Positions 1-12,986 are shown, numbered from the stretch's first letter. The stretch is 64,000 bases of DNA from Cordia subcordata (GCA_028554755.1 JAPTOF010000019.1:3668001-3732000), one strand, 5' to 3'. Made by a program: numbers and translations. Notes: generated by a model from the sequence alone, not told the origin.

Positions 1-1656
1 TTATTGGGAGAGATTTATTTGGTCCTGGTGCTGCGCTAATATCTCGGAGAATAAGGTTGTCCGGTAGCTGAGAGTGCATCCTGTAAACACTTACAAATTC
101 TTCAGTTAATGAGTATGGTACTCCATAATTCTCTGGCTTACTTTGACCCACAATACCACTCAGCAAGGTTACTCCAGTGTGCCCAAATGTATCTTTAAAC
201 TTCTTCCCCAGCAACCCATACCTACACAAGTTCAGAGCCCCAAGAAAAAAGGTAACTTTTTTGCTTATGATATAGCAAGCTGGCAACATGCTCTCTTCTT
301 TTTTTTTTTTTTTTTAATTTGGAAATTGCTTCTGAAATGTATGGATTGGGATAATTTTGCTCATTTTTGGAAAAAAAAATTTACCAATTGCCACGCATTC
401 CAGCGAGTAATGTGTTCATTTTGAGAAGCTCAACAGTCCAGTCGATGGTGTGGATCTTTGCTATAACAGCTGAAGTGACTAGCCTTGCGTAGCGGTAAAG
501 CTCCTCATCACTCAACTCAGGGTATTCTACCTAAACAAACAATTTAGCATAGCATATTAATTATTAGAGCCAATAGCTCGGAACTAGTACATGGTGGCGC
601 AAAAACTGTGTCAGGACGTGTTTGAAACGCTACCTTGTAAATAAAATACCTTTAGTGCATCGCAGACTGCGTTATGCTCCTTCACGAAGAGGGCTTGCAA
701 TGCCGAGAGGCCAGCCCAGGTGTTACGGACGTCCCCGCTTATGGCTGTCCCGTCATGGTCAACGAGAAGAAGACCATCATCTGATATTTTGAGCTTTCCG
801 TCCGTGAATGTCCTCACTTTTGATAACCTTTCTGCATTGCTTCCATATATTGCGCTTCCATCCCTTCATGCCAATTAAAACTTATTCATTACTCGTCCGA
901 CGACCAAGATTCCGGAGAGGTAGCTTGAAGAAATGTATAGAAATAGGACTTGCTTGGATTAGCTTTTCTTTTTTTTTTTTAATTTTTTTTTTTTTTTTGA
1001 GAACTTCAAAATTGTAACTTTTAGAAAAAACTGAAATTGGTTTTTTTTTCCTTAAAGAATTCCTTCTTTTTTTTTGAAAAAATTAATCTAATTACTTATT
1101 GCAAAAGAGATATAATTTTTTCAAAAAAAAAAAGTATTTTTTTTATTAAAAAAGTCAATCTAGACTGGCGCTTAATCTTACCACCAAGGCGTTCTGCGGT
1201 TCAAGTGACCAGTCTTTATGTTGTAAAAACCAGTAGGGGCTTGCTTTGTCTTGTAAAACCTGAAAGACTTGAGAGGACACTGGCTTGCAACTTGTTTTGG
1301 TGCAGTAAGTTCAATCTGAACCGTATGAGAGAATAAATTAGGCAAAAGAGTAAACTATACAGATCAGATTAACAATTGTTTAGCAAGTATATACTAGGTT
1401 TTGTTCAAGATTAGCCAGAGACCTGCTGAGTATCTTCCAAGTGATCGATCCAGTCATGTATCATAAACTGTATCCAGGAAGCTGCGATCATGTTGAATTG
1501 TTCTCCTGTGTCTGTGAATTCTTTACGTGCCAAAAGTTTTGTCACCACCACCATCGAATCAGGCTTCAACAACTACATTTTAATTTCGAAGTAACATAGA
1601 AGTGATTAATTAATAATCGAGATAAAGAATAATATATAAACTAGCTACCATAATGT

Positions 1657-1692
<36 letters not shown>

Positions 1693-1981
1693 CACACCAC
1701 GCTTGTATCAAAAGAAAAAAAAAAACAATAATGCATGTAATGTTGTGTATTGGCCTAAAATTCAAATTATACTCCATTTGAAGATGAGTAAAAGTTCCAT
1801 GAAATTTGATCATAGAAACTCTAACAAGTAAGATTGGCATTTGTTTCTCATAAAAATGATGTTATATATGTTAAGGTTAGTAGTCACATATTATACTCTT
1901 TTATTTGCTCAGTCGAGAAGTTAAAATTATGTGAATCATAGAGGTGAGATCATAGAGATATATTAGAGGAATGGATTGTTT

Positions 1982-2043
<62 letters not shown>

Positions 2044-3876
2044 ATATATTCTGATGATCCCAACAATGTCTTCTAAATGTAGAGCATCTCTCACTATCAA
2101 ACAATCCCATCCCGCGTTATATTTCTTAATATCTCAGAGCACATGCATGTTATGTCTCACTATCAAACAATATTGTGAATAGGGCTATTTATAAAGCACT
2201 TTGTGTTGATATGTATAAAGAATACCTTTTGTTAAGATCAATTCGGACGAACCTTAAATCCTTAACAAACACAAAAATAGATGTTTTCGGAGCTTTGCAC
2301 GATGTGCATGGCCGCAGATCTTGCGGCTAAGACTATCGGAGTCACTCGATCGACCACTAGGACCACATACAAAACCAAAACCTATTTCATTCGTACGTTG
2401 TGTGCTTATAAATCGTACACCCTATATATATGTATATGTATATGTATATATATTTATATGTGTGTGTATATATATAATTTGAATAATTGAATTGCCAAAC
2501 TCAAAATGTTTTAATTTGGTTTTCGATTAATAATCAAAATAACGGAATAGCATATAATTTGCATATCAACCAAATTCTTGAAAATGTGAATAACTCGAAT
2601 TTTTGAATACCAAAATTAGCGGCTCTAGAAATTAAAAAGGAAAAAAGGAAATGAAATACGCAATGTAATTTGGATTGCCAAATTTAACTGCATACCCAAG
2701 TCAACAACTCTAAAGATTAGAAGAAAAAGAAAATAATTATGTTTGCTATATTCTTTCTAATAAAGAAAATAAGTATGTTTTCTGTATTCTGGTTATTAAT
2801 CAACATTTGTATTAAATAACCAAAATCACAAGTGAAAACCAAATTACCTAGATTTTGAATTTGAAATTGAATTGGAAAAGAAATGGCACCCAATTAAGTC
2901 GTAGCCTGGCTTTGGGGAGTGAGACCTCACTTTGGGAGTGAGATCCGCTCTCTCGGAGCGTGCCTGACCCATTTTGGGCGTTAGATTGGGTTAATTTTAA
3001 AAAATTATCTCAAAATGGGTTATTTTTATATAGAATATCAAAAAATGGGTAAAAAAAATAAAAATCCCAACATATGCTTTAAAAAAATTTAGCAAAAAAC
3101 ATGTATGCTCCATACCAACCTCTATTAAGTAACCACCTCATATATTTAAGAGTTAAATTTCGTAAAAAAAAAAAAGTACTAGTTTGTTTTTTATTATATT
3201 AATACACTCCTTCATATGTAGGTATAATTTATTTAGAGTCTTATGCATACACTTTTAATTTTGTTAAAACGAATGATGAAGAGTTTGAGCCTGACACTCC
3301 TTAACTCTAATGCGAGGTTGAATTAATCATCGCCTATTACAACTTGGCCATAACCGTACAATTGTGTGGTTGAAGATGCTGAAATAGACCGCGGTCAATG
3401 GTGTTGTTGAGACGGCATTATGCGATAAGAAGATAGTTTAAGTCTCTCTCCACACCTGAAGTCCTAAGTTCATTCCCATGAACGTCAGGGATTTATCAGG
3501 AAAAAAAAAATAGTCATATGGCATTATATAACTAATTACAATGATATTTTTGTCTTGTTAAGAATTTTTGTGAGTCTGTTACTTGTCTGCCTCTTAAATT
3601 AAGATTGGTAAAGTTGGAGCAAATTCAAAATTTACAAAACTTTAAGAAAGTATTACCAAATATAAAATTTTAAATTTACAAATGAAATCCACAAAATTTT
3701 ATACTATTCATTTGTCCCAAACACATTGTCAGTTAGAAGCTGAAGTTACTATGATCAGATAATTCTCATCTGAAAATTTAAACTCCATAAAAACAAAAGC
3801 TGTGTACTTATTTGTTTATATGCCCCTTTCTCGACATGCATGCGTCCAGCACATGAAAGGAGGTGATATATATACG

Positions 3877-3908
<32 letters not shown>

Positions 3909-5590
3909 TATAGAGAGAAAGAGAGAAAGAAAGTGTATACACTACCTCATCTTTCTGATCAACAGGAAGAATATTCCTGCCGAAGAAAGATTCAGGACTG
4001 CCGGCACCTTCATTGAAGGGATCGTTGAATTTGCCATCAGCTGTTCTGTAAGGGTAATCAGCTGGGTTGAACCGAACCCCAACTGGTGTTCTCCCGACGT
4101 TAAACAAGTTGTACTGCTGGTGAAGGTGCCGTCGAATCAACAGATAAACCAGACCCAGCAACACTGGCAAACGGTACCATATCCCTAGTTTGTCTACCAA
4201 GTGCACTATCTGCATTTGACGAAAACAAAGTTAGAGCCTGTTTTGTCTAAACTTACAAGAACTTTTTGATAGCTTATAAGTTGGGGGGGGGGGGGGGGAA
4301 GAGACGGCAATCTGCCAATTTTTGTTGAAGGGTCTATAAGCTTATTGGTCAAACTAATTTATAGTTAAAAAAGTATCACATTAATTAATGACATGCCCTT
4401 ATTTAGTCATTTTAACTATCATTGCCATTTACAAGTATTTATTTATTATTAAGTACAATAAATAAATATGACCAAATCTTCTTTACAAGTTTAAACTAAG
4501 GGGTAACTCTAACATAGTATTAAAGTCTAGGTTATGGATTCAAAACTCATCACTACTCATTTAAAATATTAAATTGTTCACATGCAAGTCGTAAACAAAT
4601 CAAGCTGAAGTACAACAAATAAATATAATTAAATCTTATCTGCAAGTTTAAGTTTTTAAATGAGGTGGTAACTCTAAAATTTACCATAATAAATAAATAT
4701 AACTAAATCTTCCTATAAGTTTAAATTTAAGTTTTTAAAGGAGGTGGTAACTCTAAAATTTACCATAATAAATAAATATAACTAAATCTTTCTGCAAGTT
4801 TAAGTTTTTAAAGGAGGTGGTAACTCTAAAATTTACCATAATAAATAAATATAACTAAATCTTTCTGCAAGTTTAAGTTTTTAAAGGAGGTGGTAACTCT
4901 AAAATTTACCATAATAAATAAATATAACTAAATCCTCTCTACAAGTTTAAGTTTTTAGATGAGGTGATAACTCTAAAATTTACCACAATAAATAAATATC
5001 TTTACAAGTTTAAGTTTTTAAATGAGGTGGTAGCTCTAAAATTTACCTAACATATTAGCAGTTTATAAGCAAATATTATCTGAACACATCAAAATATAGT
5101 TTTTAAATATGGTGGTAACTCTAAAATTTACAAAACATATTAGTAGTTTATAAGCAAATATTATCTAAATACATCAAAATATTAAATTGGTCATATACAA
5201 ACTGTAAACAAATCAAGCTTAAATATAATATATATATATAACCAAATCCTCTCTACAGGTTTAAACTTTTAGATAAGGTAGTAACTCTAAAATTTATCAA
5301 ACATGTCAAAAGTTTATAAGCAAATATTATCTAAATATATCATAACTTGTTTATAAACAATTTTTTACTTTTAACCACTTAAAAATAAGCTTAGCCAAAC
5401 AGGCTCTTAACGTATGTCGAAAAGATTGTTAACGTTGTTATAGTTATAAGCTGAAAACAACACTTCATAAACTACTTACGAGGAAGAGAAATCTATCTAG
5501 GAGTGTCATCCTTGCTACCACATCGTGGAAGTCTTTATGGATGAAATGGCAGAGAGGAGCGAGGAATAGAGCGTTGAGTTGGTATAGCAT
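1..5590 (-). CDS. DOX1: Alpha-dioxygenase (fatty acid 2-hydroperoxidase), DOX1-type, 3' part missing
   Basis: Haem peroxidase-family enzyme that adds O2 to C2 of fatty acids, giving 2-hydroperoxides in plant defence oxylipin metabolism. Exons read on the minus strand: 5480-5590, 3946-4209, 1423-1572, 1182-1315, 650-863, 385-530 and 1-221 (continues outside). All junctions keep frame with GT-AG borders, giving 413 residues of a family of about 640. Family landmarks seen: FIHKDFHD near residue 17, RRHLHQQYNL, WIQFMIHDW with the distal Gln160/His164 pair, and SVYRMH with the catalytic Tyr386 and proximal haem ligand His389 (my numbering; the last two agree with the Arabidopsis enzyme as I recall it). 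The start at 5590 is the first ATG that leads directly into the conserved N-terminus. Introns 1 and 2 are long (1.3 and 2.4 kb) and repeat-filled. The remaining roughly 225 residues lie left of the window. DOX2 is a less likely assignment. Confidence 0.93.
1654..1697. repeat. Compound (GT)n(TA)n microsatellite
   Basis: GT run passing directly into a TA run and ending in ACACAC, within intron 2 of the alpha-dioxygenase. Confidence 0.9.
1984..2049. repeat. (TA)n microsatellite
   Basis: About 25 TA units followed by TATG units, in intron 2 of the alpha-dioxygenase. It creates spurious Tyr-Ile reading frames on both strands. A second, shorter TATG/TA tract lies at about 2422-2477. Confidence 0.95.
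3865..3933. repeat. Compound TA/CA/GA microsatellite
   Basis: TA units, then CA units, then GAGAAA units, immediately beside the exon 2 donor site of the alpha-dioxygenase (exon ends at 3946). Confidence 0.85.
4234..5407. mobile_element. TTA-flanked PIF/Harbinger-type (Tourist-like) element in DOX intron 1
   Basis: Ends are GAGCCTGTTTTG on the left and CAAACAGGCTC on the right, flanked on both sides by TTA (4231-4233 and 5408-5410), the usual 3-bp duplication of PIF/Harbinger elements. Length is 1174 bp. No transposase reading frame is visible, so it is non-autonomous. It lies wholly within intron 1 of the alpha-dioxygenase and contains a 16-base G run (4283-4298) and a minisatellite. Confidence 0.75.
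4610..5050. repeat. Minisatellite of about 73-bp units inside the intron-1 element
   Basis: About six imperfect head-to-tail copies. Each holds AATAAATATAACTAAATC, then CAAGTTTAAGTTTTTAAA, then GAGGTGGTAACTCTAAAATT. The middle copies are nearly identical, and more diverged single copies continue to about 5310. Confidence 0.85.
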
Positions 5591-5671
5591 GATGGCTGCA
5601 GAGAATTGAATTACGTTGCTGACTTGATAGATAAAGGTTGGTGTGCAAATTAACACACGACGATGTGTGTG

Positions 5672-5680
5672 TATATATAG
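5672..5680 (-). promoter_or_regulatory. TATA box of the alpha-dioxygenase gene
   Basis: On the minus strand this reads CTATATATA, 82 bases above the start codon at 5590. Transcription would then begin near 5645 with a leader of about 55 bases. Position and sequence fit a plant core promoter; the start site is inferred. Confidence 0.5.
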
Positions 5681-5917
5681 GCTTACAAGGTCATTGAGAA
5701 TGCCCATTTGGAAATTAAATCTTATGGTCGTCAGTATGCCACATCCTCCACAGGAAAAGTTTGACGTTATCGCATTCATTATGTACTTGACGTAAGACCA
5801 AGCAAGTACTTAAATATTCCAACATTGATGTTAAAACTGGTTTCATACTAAATTAATTAGTACTAGAAAAGTTCGAAAATCTTATAAATAGTTTTATGTT
5901 TTATGATTTTTAAATAA

Positions 5918-6290
5918 CATGTATTTTATCCATTATGTTTTACAAAAGTTGCAAAAAATATCCTGTGATATCTTGTAGTTCTAAAATTGGTGCATATCTT
6001 TTTTATGTGATTTTAAAATTGATGCAAGGTGAAAGTTTTAGGGATGGTAATGGTGGCTGGTGCGGGCCTTGGTTGGTGGTTGGCATGGATTGAGACGGGT
6101 TGGCTGAGCACGAATTTTTTGTTTTTTATATTTCTATGGTCTGGTTGGAGGGTATTTGAAAAGCCTTCACTCCCTCTTATTTTGGTTAATGTGCATCGTT
6201 TTGTTAAAGCACTTAGCGTATAAGTGAGTTTTAAAATTAAAGAGGGTTTTATGCAATTTTTACAAAACATAAAAAATAAAATGCAGTTTA
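5918..6290. repeat. Probable foldback element
   Basis: The left arm near 5930-5965 (TTATGTTTTACAAAAGTTGC) is matched in reverse complement near 6250-6285 (GCAATTTTTACAAAACATAA). The central part is G-rich (GGTGGCTGGTGCGGGCC type). No clean target duplication is visible. The open frames here on both strands match nothing I know. Confidence 0.45.
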
Positions 6291-6684
6291 TTCACAACTT
6301 TTTTAATATAAAACGAATGTGTATTAGAAACGAATGTGTATTATATATTGGATTGGGCGTATCAGTAAGGTGAGTTATATATAATGTGACTATAAGTAAC
6401 AGGGAGATAAATGAGTGACACTTAGTTATAAAAAACTAAATCATGACTGAGTCCTCGTACTATGTTAGAAATCATAAATACCATCTTAAAATCAATCACT
6501 AATAAGAAAAATACTTCATAACAATTATCTATAATATATTTTTTCTCATATAATAAATAGAATTTTCTGCAATTAGATAAACAGTTGGAGGGACCAATTT
6601 CCGCTTGTTGCAGGTAATTTGTATTTGGTCTTTCTTGGAGTGGGAAAAAAAAAAAAAACAGTTGGAGGGAACTAACAAAGTTAG

Positions 6685-7401
6685 GGGTGTACATTAAACC
6701 GCGAAAATCATTTAGACTGAACCAAGTCGATCGTAAACAATTGGTTTTTAAAGTAGTTCTGTCGATTACGGTTTTCTTTTTTAAAAATCGTAACGGGGTA
6801 GTTCGATTTTCAGTTTTAGAATGAAAACCACGATTTAAACCAAACCGTCCACTATCGTGTTATTATTATTTATTTTATATGTATAGACAAACGCACAAAT
6901 GAATATATTTCTATAGACATAAACGTTGAGAAATATATATAGACTAATATATTGGATATACTTGATTATTTATTTAAGTCTTTAATTCTTTGCTAATAAG
7001 TTTTGGAATTGAACAAAATGATAGTATTATAGTTCTTATCTTTAGAAAGATTAATAATAAACACTCGAAACAAGTACAAAAGAAGGAGAATTTATCAAGT
7101 GATATCAATCAATTTGAAAAATTGAAAGTTTTGATACTAATTAAAAGTGCAATACTTCTATGTTATAACATGCATATGAAATTTACTATTGATAGTATTT
7201 TACATAACAAAAATGTTTTATCTTATAAAATCAACTGAAAAAACCACCTAGAACCGCACCAAACCACATTAACCAAAATCATTGGTTTCTTTAGTACCTT
7301 AGTCGGTTTTAGTTTTGTGAAGTAATAAAACGCTTTAATCGATTCGATAAGAAAATTAGTACAAAAACCATACTAAACTATCTGTTCCGCGTACACCCCC
7401 A
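6685..7401. mobile_element. 717-bp non-autonomous DNA transposon with 11-bp target duplication
   Basis: Flanked by identical AACAAAGTTAG at 6674-6684 and 7402-7412. Ends are GGGTGTACATTAAACCGCG on the left and, reading inward from the right, TGGGGGTGTACGCGG. Copies of the ACCG/CGGT-rich subterminal motif occur at both ends. The long duplication suggests a Mutator-like class, although the GGGGTGTAC terminus also occurs in hAT-like plant elements. No transposase frame is present. Confidence 0.7.
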
Positions 7402-7402
7402 A

Positions 7403-7801
7403 ACAAAGTTAGGCGGAAAATTTATTATGGATTTCGACTTTTACTCAATACTGTCTTTTCAATATTAATGATAAACGTGAGTCGTTACAAAACGCAAAAC
7501 GTATTTATAACCAATTTTCCCTTGACCACACGTGATTTAACATCACAGTTCGGGAGTGGAGCCCATACTTTCACGACAAAGGTGGGTAGAATTAATTAGA
7601 GAACATTTCTTTTTTATATAAATTTTTATAGTTTATGATAGGATGTAATATAAAAATATTTTATAACATTTCATTTTTTGATAAATGTTAAATAATAATC
7701 ATGTTTGTTTATGACATATTTGGAGTGATTGAAATACATTGAAACAGTCAAATAAAAAAGAAATCTAATTTAGATTAAAAAAATATTTTAGATGGATAAG
7801 A

Positions 7802-7844
<43 letters not shown>

Positions 7845-8131
7845 CATAAGATATATCGTACTTTTTATATATGATAAGGATCCAGTTCGCAAATGATTTG
7901 GTGCAAATTTGAACGATCAATAAGGAAAATTCAAGCTGTTCGACTTCAAGATGTAAATGCAATAAGTCAAAATCAACTTCTTTCACAATCTTTTTATTTT
8001 GATAAAAACATTGAACTTTTCGATCATTAAAATGAAAGCGCGCAGTAAAGATTATTCAATTAAATTGGAAAAAAACTGCACAATTTTCTTCTAAAATGAA
8101 AGAATTTGTATAGCTACCCAATTTTCTTCTA
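7403..8131. other. AT-rich intergenic stretch with a (TA)n tract
   Basis: No gene seen. It contains a TA microsatellite at about 7808-7842. The motif TATAGCT(A/G)CCCAATTTTCTTCTAA near 8108-8131 is repeated near 8982-9003, bracketing the hAT-like element. Confidence 0.6.
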
Positions 8132-8834
8132 AGTGCGTGTTCGGCAACAGCTTTTCAAGTAGTGTTTAGCGTTTTGACTGCTATTTTGCTAAATTATTGC
8201 TATTCGGTAAACTAGCGTTTCAAGTAGTTTTTTATATAGCTTTTAGCTTTTCATGTTTTTTTGGCAATTCTACCTTTTTGCATTTTTTGATTTTTCTATT
8301 CTTTCTCCAATCTCTCTTTATATTTTTACCTTTTCTTTCACAAATATAAATAAGAAATAATATAAAAATAAATTTCAATTTCTATATAAACAACGTTACT
8401 AAAAGCATAAGTTTTATTAGCCATTACTAAAAGCATAAGTTTTATTAGTACCTTCTTTTTTACAAAATAATTTTGAATCTATTAAAATTAACTTTTGTAA
8501 TATTGATATAAATATTTCATCAAAAAATTAGTTATACTTTAATATTAAAATATGATAATGAGAATAAATATCTAATTATGAAATATATTATCTTATTCCT
8601 ATAATAGTAATAGTAATTGCAATTATCATAATAACAATAATAATAATAACATGATATCAATGTCCTTCTATATCATTTAATATTCATCAGCTAATCTAAC
8701 AGCTAATTTTATCGAACACATTTTATTCAACTAGCTATTTAAGCAGCTACCCGCTAACAGCTAAAATACAACAGCTATCAGCTACTCCAACAGCTATCAG
8801 CTACTCTAACAACTAAATTTACCGAACAAGCCCT
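8132..8834. mobile_element. hAT-like MITE (about 700 bp)
   Basis: The left end AGTGCGTGTTCGGCAA and the inverted right end AGGGCTTGTTCGGTAA match in the conserved TGTTCGG core. Subterminal repeats of CAGCTATCAGCTACT type lie on the right and AGCTTTTAGCTTTTC on the left. No clear 8-bp duplication remains, so the copy is old. No coding capacity. Confidence 0.65.
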
Positions 8835-9265
8835 AAATCTAAATATTTTGTAATGTATGGGGAAACAACAACAACAACAACAAAGCATAAATGTATTATC
8901 TTTTCGCATTGCACAAGCGTAAACATCAAATGTTTCGCATGAAAGAACTTTTATAGAATTTTCTTCTAAAATTTAACAAGTATAGCTGCCCAATTTTCTT
9001 CTAAACAACAACAATAAAACATAAAAGCATTATTTTTTGGCATTGAACAAGTATAAATCTAGTTAATACAAAACATCAAATGTTTCGCATATATTTCCAA
9101 CTTAATTTACTGCTTCGATTAAGTTTTCATTTCTTGTCTGAGGAAAAGAATTTTATTAATGTAACAAAAAATCCAAAAAAATTAGCCAATACTAGCAAAA
9201 TAAAATACCATTAGGCATTTGGTAAGGTAATCTCTTGACAACCCCCACCACCCCAAAAACGAATA

Positions 9266-9627
9266 GAGTAAATTGTATGTTACCCTCTTGTACTCTAACC
9301 TATTTATACCATACCTCTCTAAAATATCAAAACTAGCTAATTACCCTCTGTACTCTGATCCATATGCACCATACATTTGTAGTATCAAAGGTAGCTAATT
9401 ATTCCCTTGAAGTTTTTAAAAGTGTGCAAAATACCCTCGATCATCATATATTTCAGGGGTATTTTGCACACTTTTAGGAACTTCAGGGAATAATTAACTA
9501 GTTTGATATTACAGGAAGATATTGTGCACATAGATCAGAGTATAAGGGGATAATTAGTTAGTTTTGATACTATAAGGGAGTATGATGCACATAAATTAAA
9601 GTATAGGGAGTAATATGCAATTAACTC
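9266..9627. mobile_element. Foldback MITE, nearly full-length hairpin
   Basis: Starts GAGTAAATTG and ends CAATTAACTC. The arms stay complementary along almost the whole 362 bp and meet near 9445, where GTGTGCAAAATACCCTCG faces CAGGGGTATTTTGCACAC. It resembles plant foldback elements with an AGAGTAAAT terminus. No reading frame. Confidence 0.75.
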
Positions 9628-9795
9628 AAAGAAAAATAAAGGGTGAGGTAATTTGGATGGCATGATAGCACAGCATGGCAATTGAGAAAAGGGGGAAAAA
9701 ATTATTTTGTTGAGATATTTAGCAATCCAATCAATATCTAAAAATCACAATTCACATCATCTTTATGAGAAATGTGTAATCATCTATAAATAATA

Positions 9796-10349
9796 GAGTA
9801 AATGGCATATTATCCCCTGTAGTCTGGCATAAGTGCACAATATCCTTTTGAAGTCTCAAAATTATCTGATTACCCCCTTAAACTTTTTAAACGTGTGCTC
9901 ACTATCCCCTTACCGTATATGTTTTAGTTAGTTTTGATGAGAATTGAATTCTATGCACATGTAAGGTGTTTTTCATTGCATAATATATATAAAAACTAAA
10001 TATTTTGGACCATTTAAACTCTTACACTTTTTATAAAAACGTTTAACTCAATCACTCCTTGAAAACTCAAAGGGCTAATTTGGAAATATCAGGGGGATAT
10101 TACGCACTTATGCTAGACTACAGAGAGTAATATGCCATTTACTCTATATATTATGCAATGAAAAACGCAACACGCGCGTAACACACAAGCATAAACTCCA
10201 ACTCCCGTCAAAACTAACCAAAAAACAGATGGCAGGGGAGTAATTTGCACCCGTTTAAGAAATTTGAGAGAGTAATTAGATAATTTTAAGACTTCAGAGA
10301 AATGTTATACATTTATATTAAATTACAGGAAATATTGTACTATTTACTC
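9796..10349. mobile_element. Nested or duplicated foldback of the same family, three arms
   Basis: One arm starts at 9796 (GAGTAAATGGCATATTATCC). Inverted copies of that arm end at 10144 (GGTATATTACTC-type, CCATTTACTC) and again at 10349 (TATTTACTC). The segment CATTGCATAATATATA near 9978 recurs inverted near 10143-10160. This points to an outer foldback carrying a second one, or to a duplicated arm. Confidence 0.65.
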
Positions 10350-12986
10350 TAAATAATATTCTCCCTTTGCTTTTACGACTGAAATATCCCTGAAAACTAC
10401 TGGCCTCGCATTTTCTTCACGTAAGGTGCGCTATCTGTTGAGCGCTGATTTAGCTCAGTTTCTAGGGAAAAAAACATAAAACGCGGCCCCACAACTTTAT
10501 TTTCTTGATGAAATCCAGAACAACTTTTCAATCTTCTTTTTTTTCTTTTCTCTTTTTTTTTTTTTAAATATCCATTAGGCTGCTAGTGGCATTTAGAAAA
10601 CACCCAATTTGTTTGACGCAGTCCGGAGGTTCATTTGGACAAGTCTACAGCAAACTGTTCAAAGATTAATTAATTTTCTAGCATCCACTTTTAGGTTGCC
10701 AATGAGATTCTAGATACAGTAGACTGCGTCAAGTAATTACTAATGCTAGATAATTAATTTCTTAATGTTAAAAGCAAAACCGTGGCATTGAATTAAAAGA
10801 CCACAACCTTTCAACCAAAAAAAAACCTTAAAGTATGTGCCACATTTATTTATTTATTTATTTACTAGAGTATCTTTCTGTAAGATGCACTATTTTAATA
10901 TTTATATAATATAATATCAAAAATTTATATTTGCTGTAATATGTTTTTTTTTTCAATTATCCTATCACTCCATTCTCTCACCAACTATAACTTCTTTCTT
11001 TTTTTTTTTATAATTCTTTTTAATATTCATTGTTTATAAATAATAAATAATCTTTTTTTAATATTATTATAAAACTCATCGGTGCAAGACACGAGGTAAA
11101 GGTGAGTATACAATGTAGAGTCTATGCCTAATTTAGACCTACCATATGTCATCATGTGATTTAATTTTTTCCCACTTAGATATATTTCCACCCTTAATAA
11201 ATTTTCCAAAACTAATAAATATAATTTTTAAAATAAATTAAGTACTATTTTAATTAATAAAACACCCATACCATATTAAATTTATTGATCTCTTGTCATA
11301 TGTAAATTTATTCTACGCTAATTAAAATGAATTAAAATTTTAAGTTTATTAATCTTTTATCACACACATATATATATATATTAAACAAATACTAATACAT
11401 TTTTTTTATTTCAAGTGGGCACGTGTAATAGTGTAGGACGCGTCATGTGTCACAACGTAGTTTAACAACAGAAAAGGAAGTAAACATTGCAGTGTAATAG
11501 TTCTGCTATAGTATATAGCATAGATTTGTCCTAAACATATGAAATACATTCATTTTAATTGAAATAGAGAATTCATCATTGGTGTATAAATTTAGTACTT
11601 GCATTGTTCATCGTATGCACAGTACTTCACATAAATACTGTATACCATACTGCGCGTGAACAGTACGTGCACATAATATAATAATACACGTGTTTAAAAT
11701 GTTTATATTATATGTTCAAAATTTTTATATTATAGATTTAAAGCTCTTATATTAAGTTGTAAATATATTCAAAACTCTTATATTATATGCTCATAAATTA
11801 TACTCTATATTCAAAATTTTTATATTATATGTTCAAAACTCTTATATTACATGTTCAAAATTTTAAAAGAAATTTATAAAATAAAAATTATAATCTCATA
11901 ATTTTATGCATATCGATGGATAAAGATATGCAAGTAGATTTGGTATGTGTTCAAAATTATTATTCTATATATTCAAAATTAATACACTATTAGTTAAAAA
12001 TGAATAAATGTGCTACCTGATCAATTAACCGTCATAGTTCAAAACTAATATACTATTGGTTCAAAATGAATAAATGTGTTATCTAATCAATTAATACTCT
12101 TAGTTCAAAACAATTGTTCTATATGTTCAAAGTCATACACTATTGATTCAAAATTCATAAGTACGTTATCTGATCAAAAGTCCTAATTCAAAACTATTGT
12201 TTTATATGTCCAAAATTCTTATATTATATGTCAAAACTTTAATATAGAAAATAGACGAATTTGATTTAGCCAAAACATCAAATATTTAATCCGCATTATT
12301 TTAAATCATTTGTTAGATGGCCAAATTCTCCATCTTTCCACTTATATACATTAACCACATACTACACACCACCACCACGATGCAGACACGAATATATTGT
12401 TATAGATATGAGAAAATAACTAAAAAAAGAGAGAGAGAATATTAGAGACAAATCGCATCGACAATGAAACGAAATCGACATGAAGATTGAAGACTATTGT
12501 TATGGTCGCGCAAAGATGATGATCACGATGTTGATATTTGATTTAAAATCGGACGGTTTAATTTTGTTGGAGAGAAACAGAAAGAAGAAAGAGAAGAAAA
12601 GGAAAGAGAGAAGGAAATGATAGGCTTCAGATTTTTTTTTTTAACGTATGCCTTTTATTTTATCAGAGGTGTACATAGCACAATTTTTACGAAATACAAT
12701 AAAATATGTGATACAAATTACCCAGCTTCAGTGATTGGAATATCGTATCATTGGTTACTTTTTGGTTAACGTCATGCAAAAAAAAAAAATGGCAGGTTGG
12801 TTAATCATATCGTTGTCCAAAATAAGCAAAAAAGAAAAAAAAAAAGAAAAAGGCAGGTTAGATGTCCAATTAATGTACGGTCACCTCGTCCTTCTGGTCA
12901 GCACATGGGCAAATCAAAAAGGCAAGTCAGGCAGGTTTACTTTGACTTTTGCTTTAACATTCTCTGATTTGCTTCTTTTTATTTGT
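10350..12986. other. Intergenic AT-rich DNA, no gene seen
   Basis: From about 11690 to 12240 the phrase GTTCAAAA(T/C)T followed by TTATATTAT recurs many times at irregular spacing, giving a degenerate repeat field. No reading frame resembles a known protein. Confidence 0.5.

Noticed and set aside
1610..2490. Tyr/Ile-repeat reading frames on both strands
   Set aside because: Pure translations of TA and TATG microsatellites in the alpha-dioxygenase intron.
3360..3512. Possible SINE ending in an A run
   Set aside because: AGTTCATTCCCA is only a weak B-box match, no A box or flanking duplication could be found.
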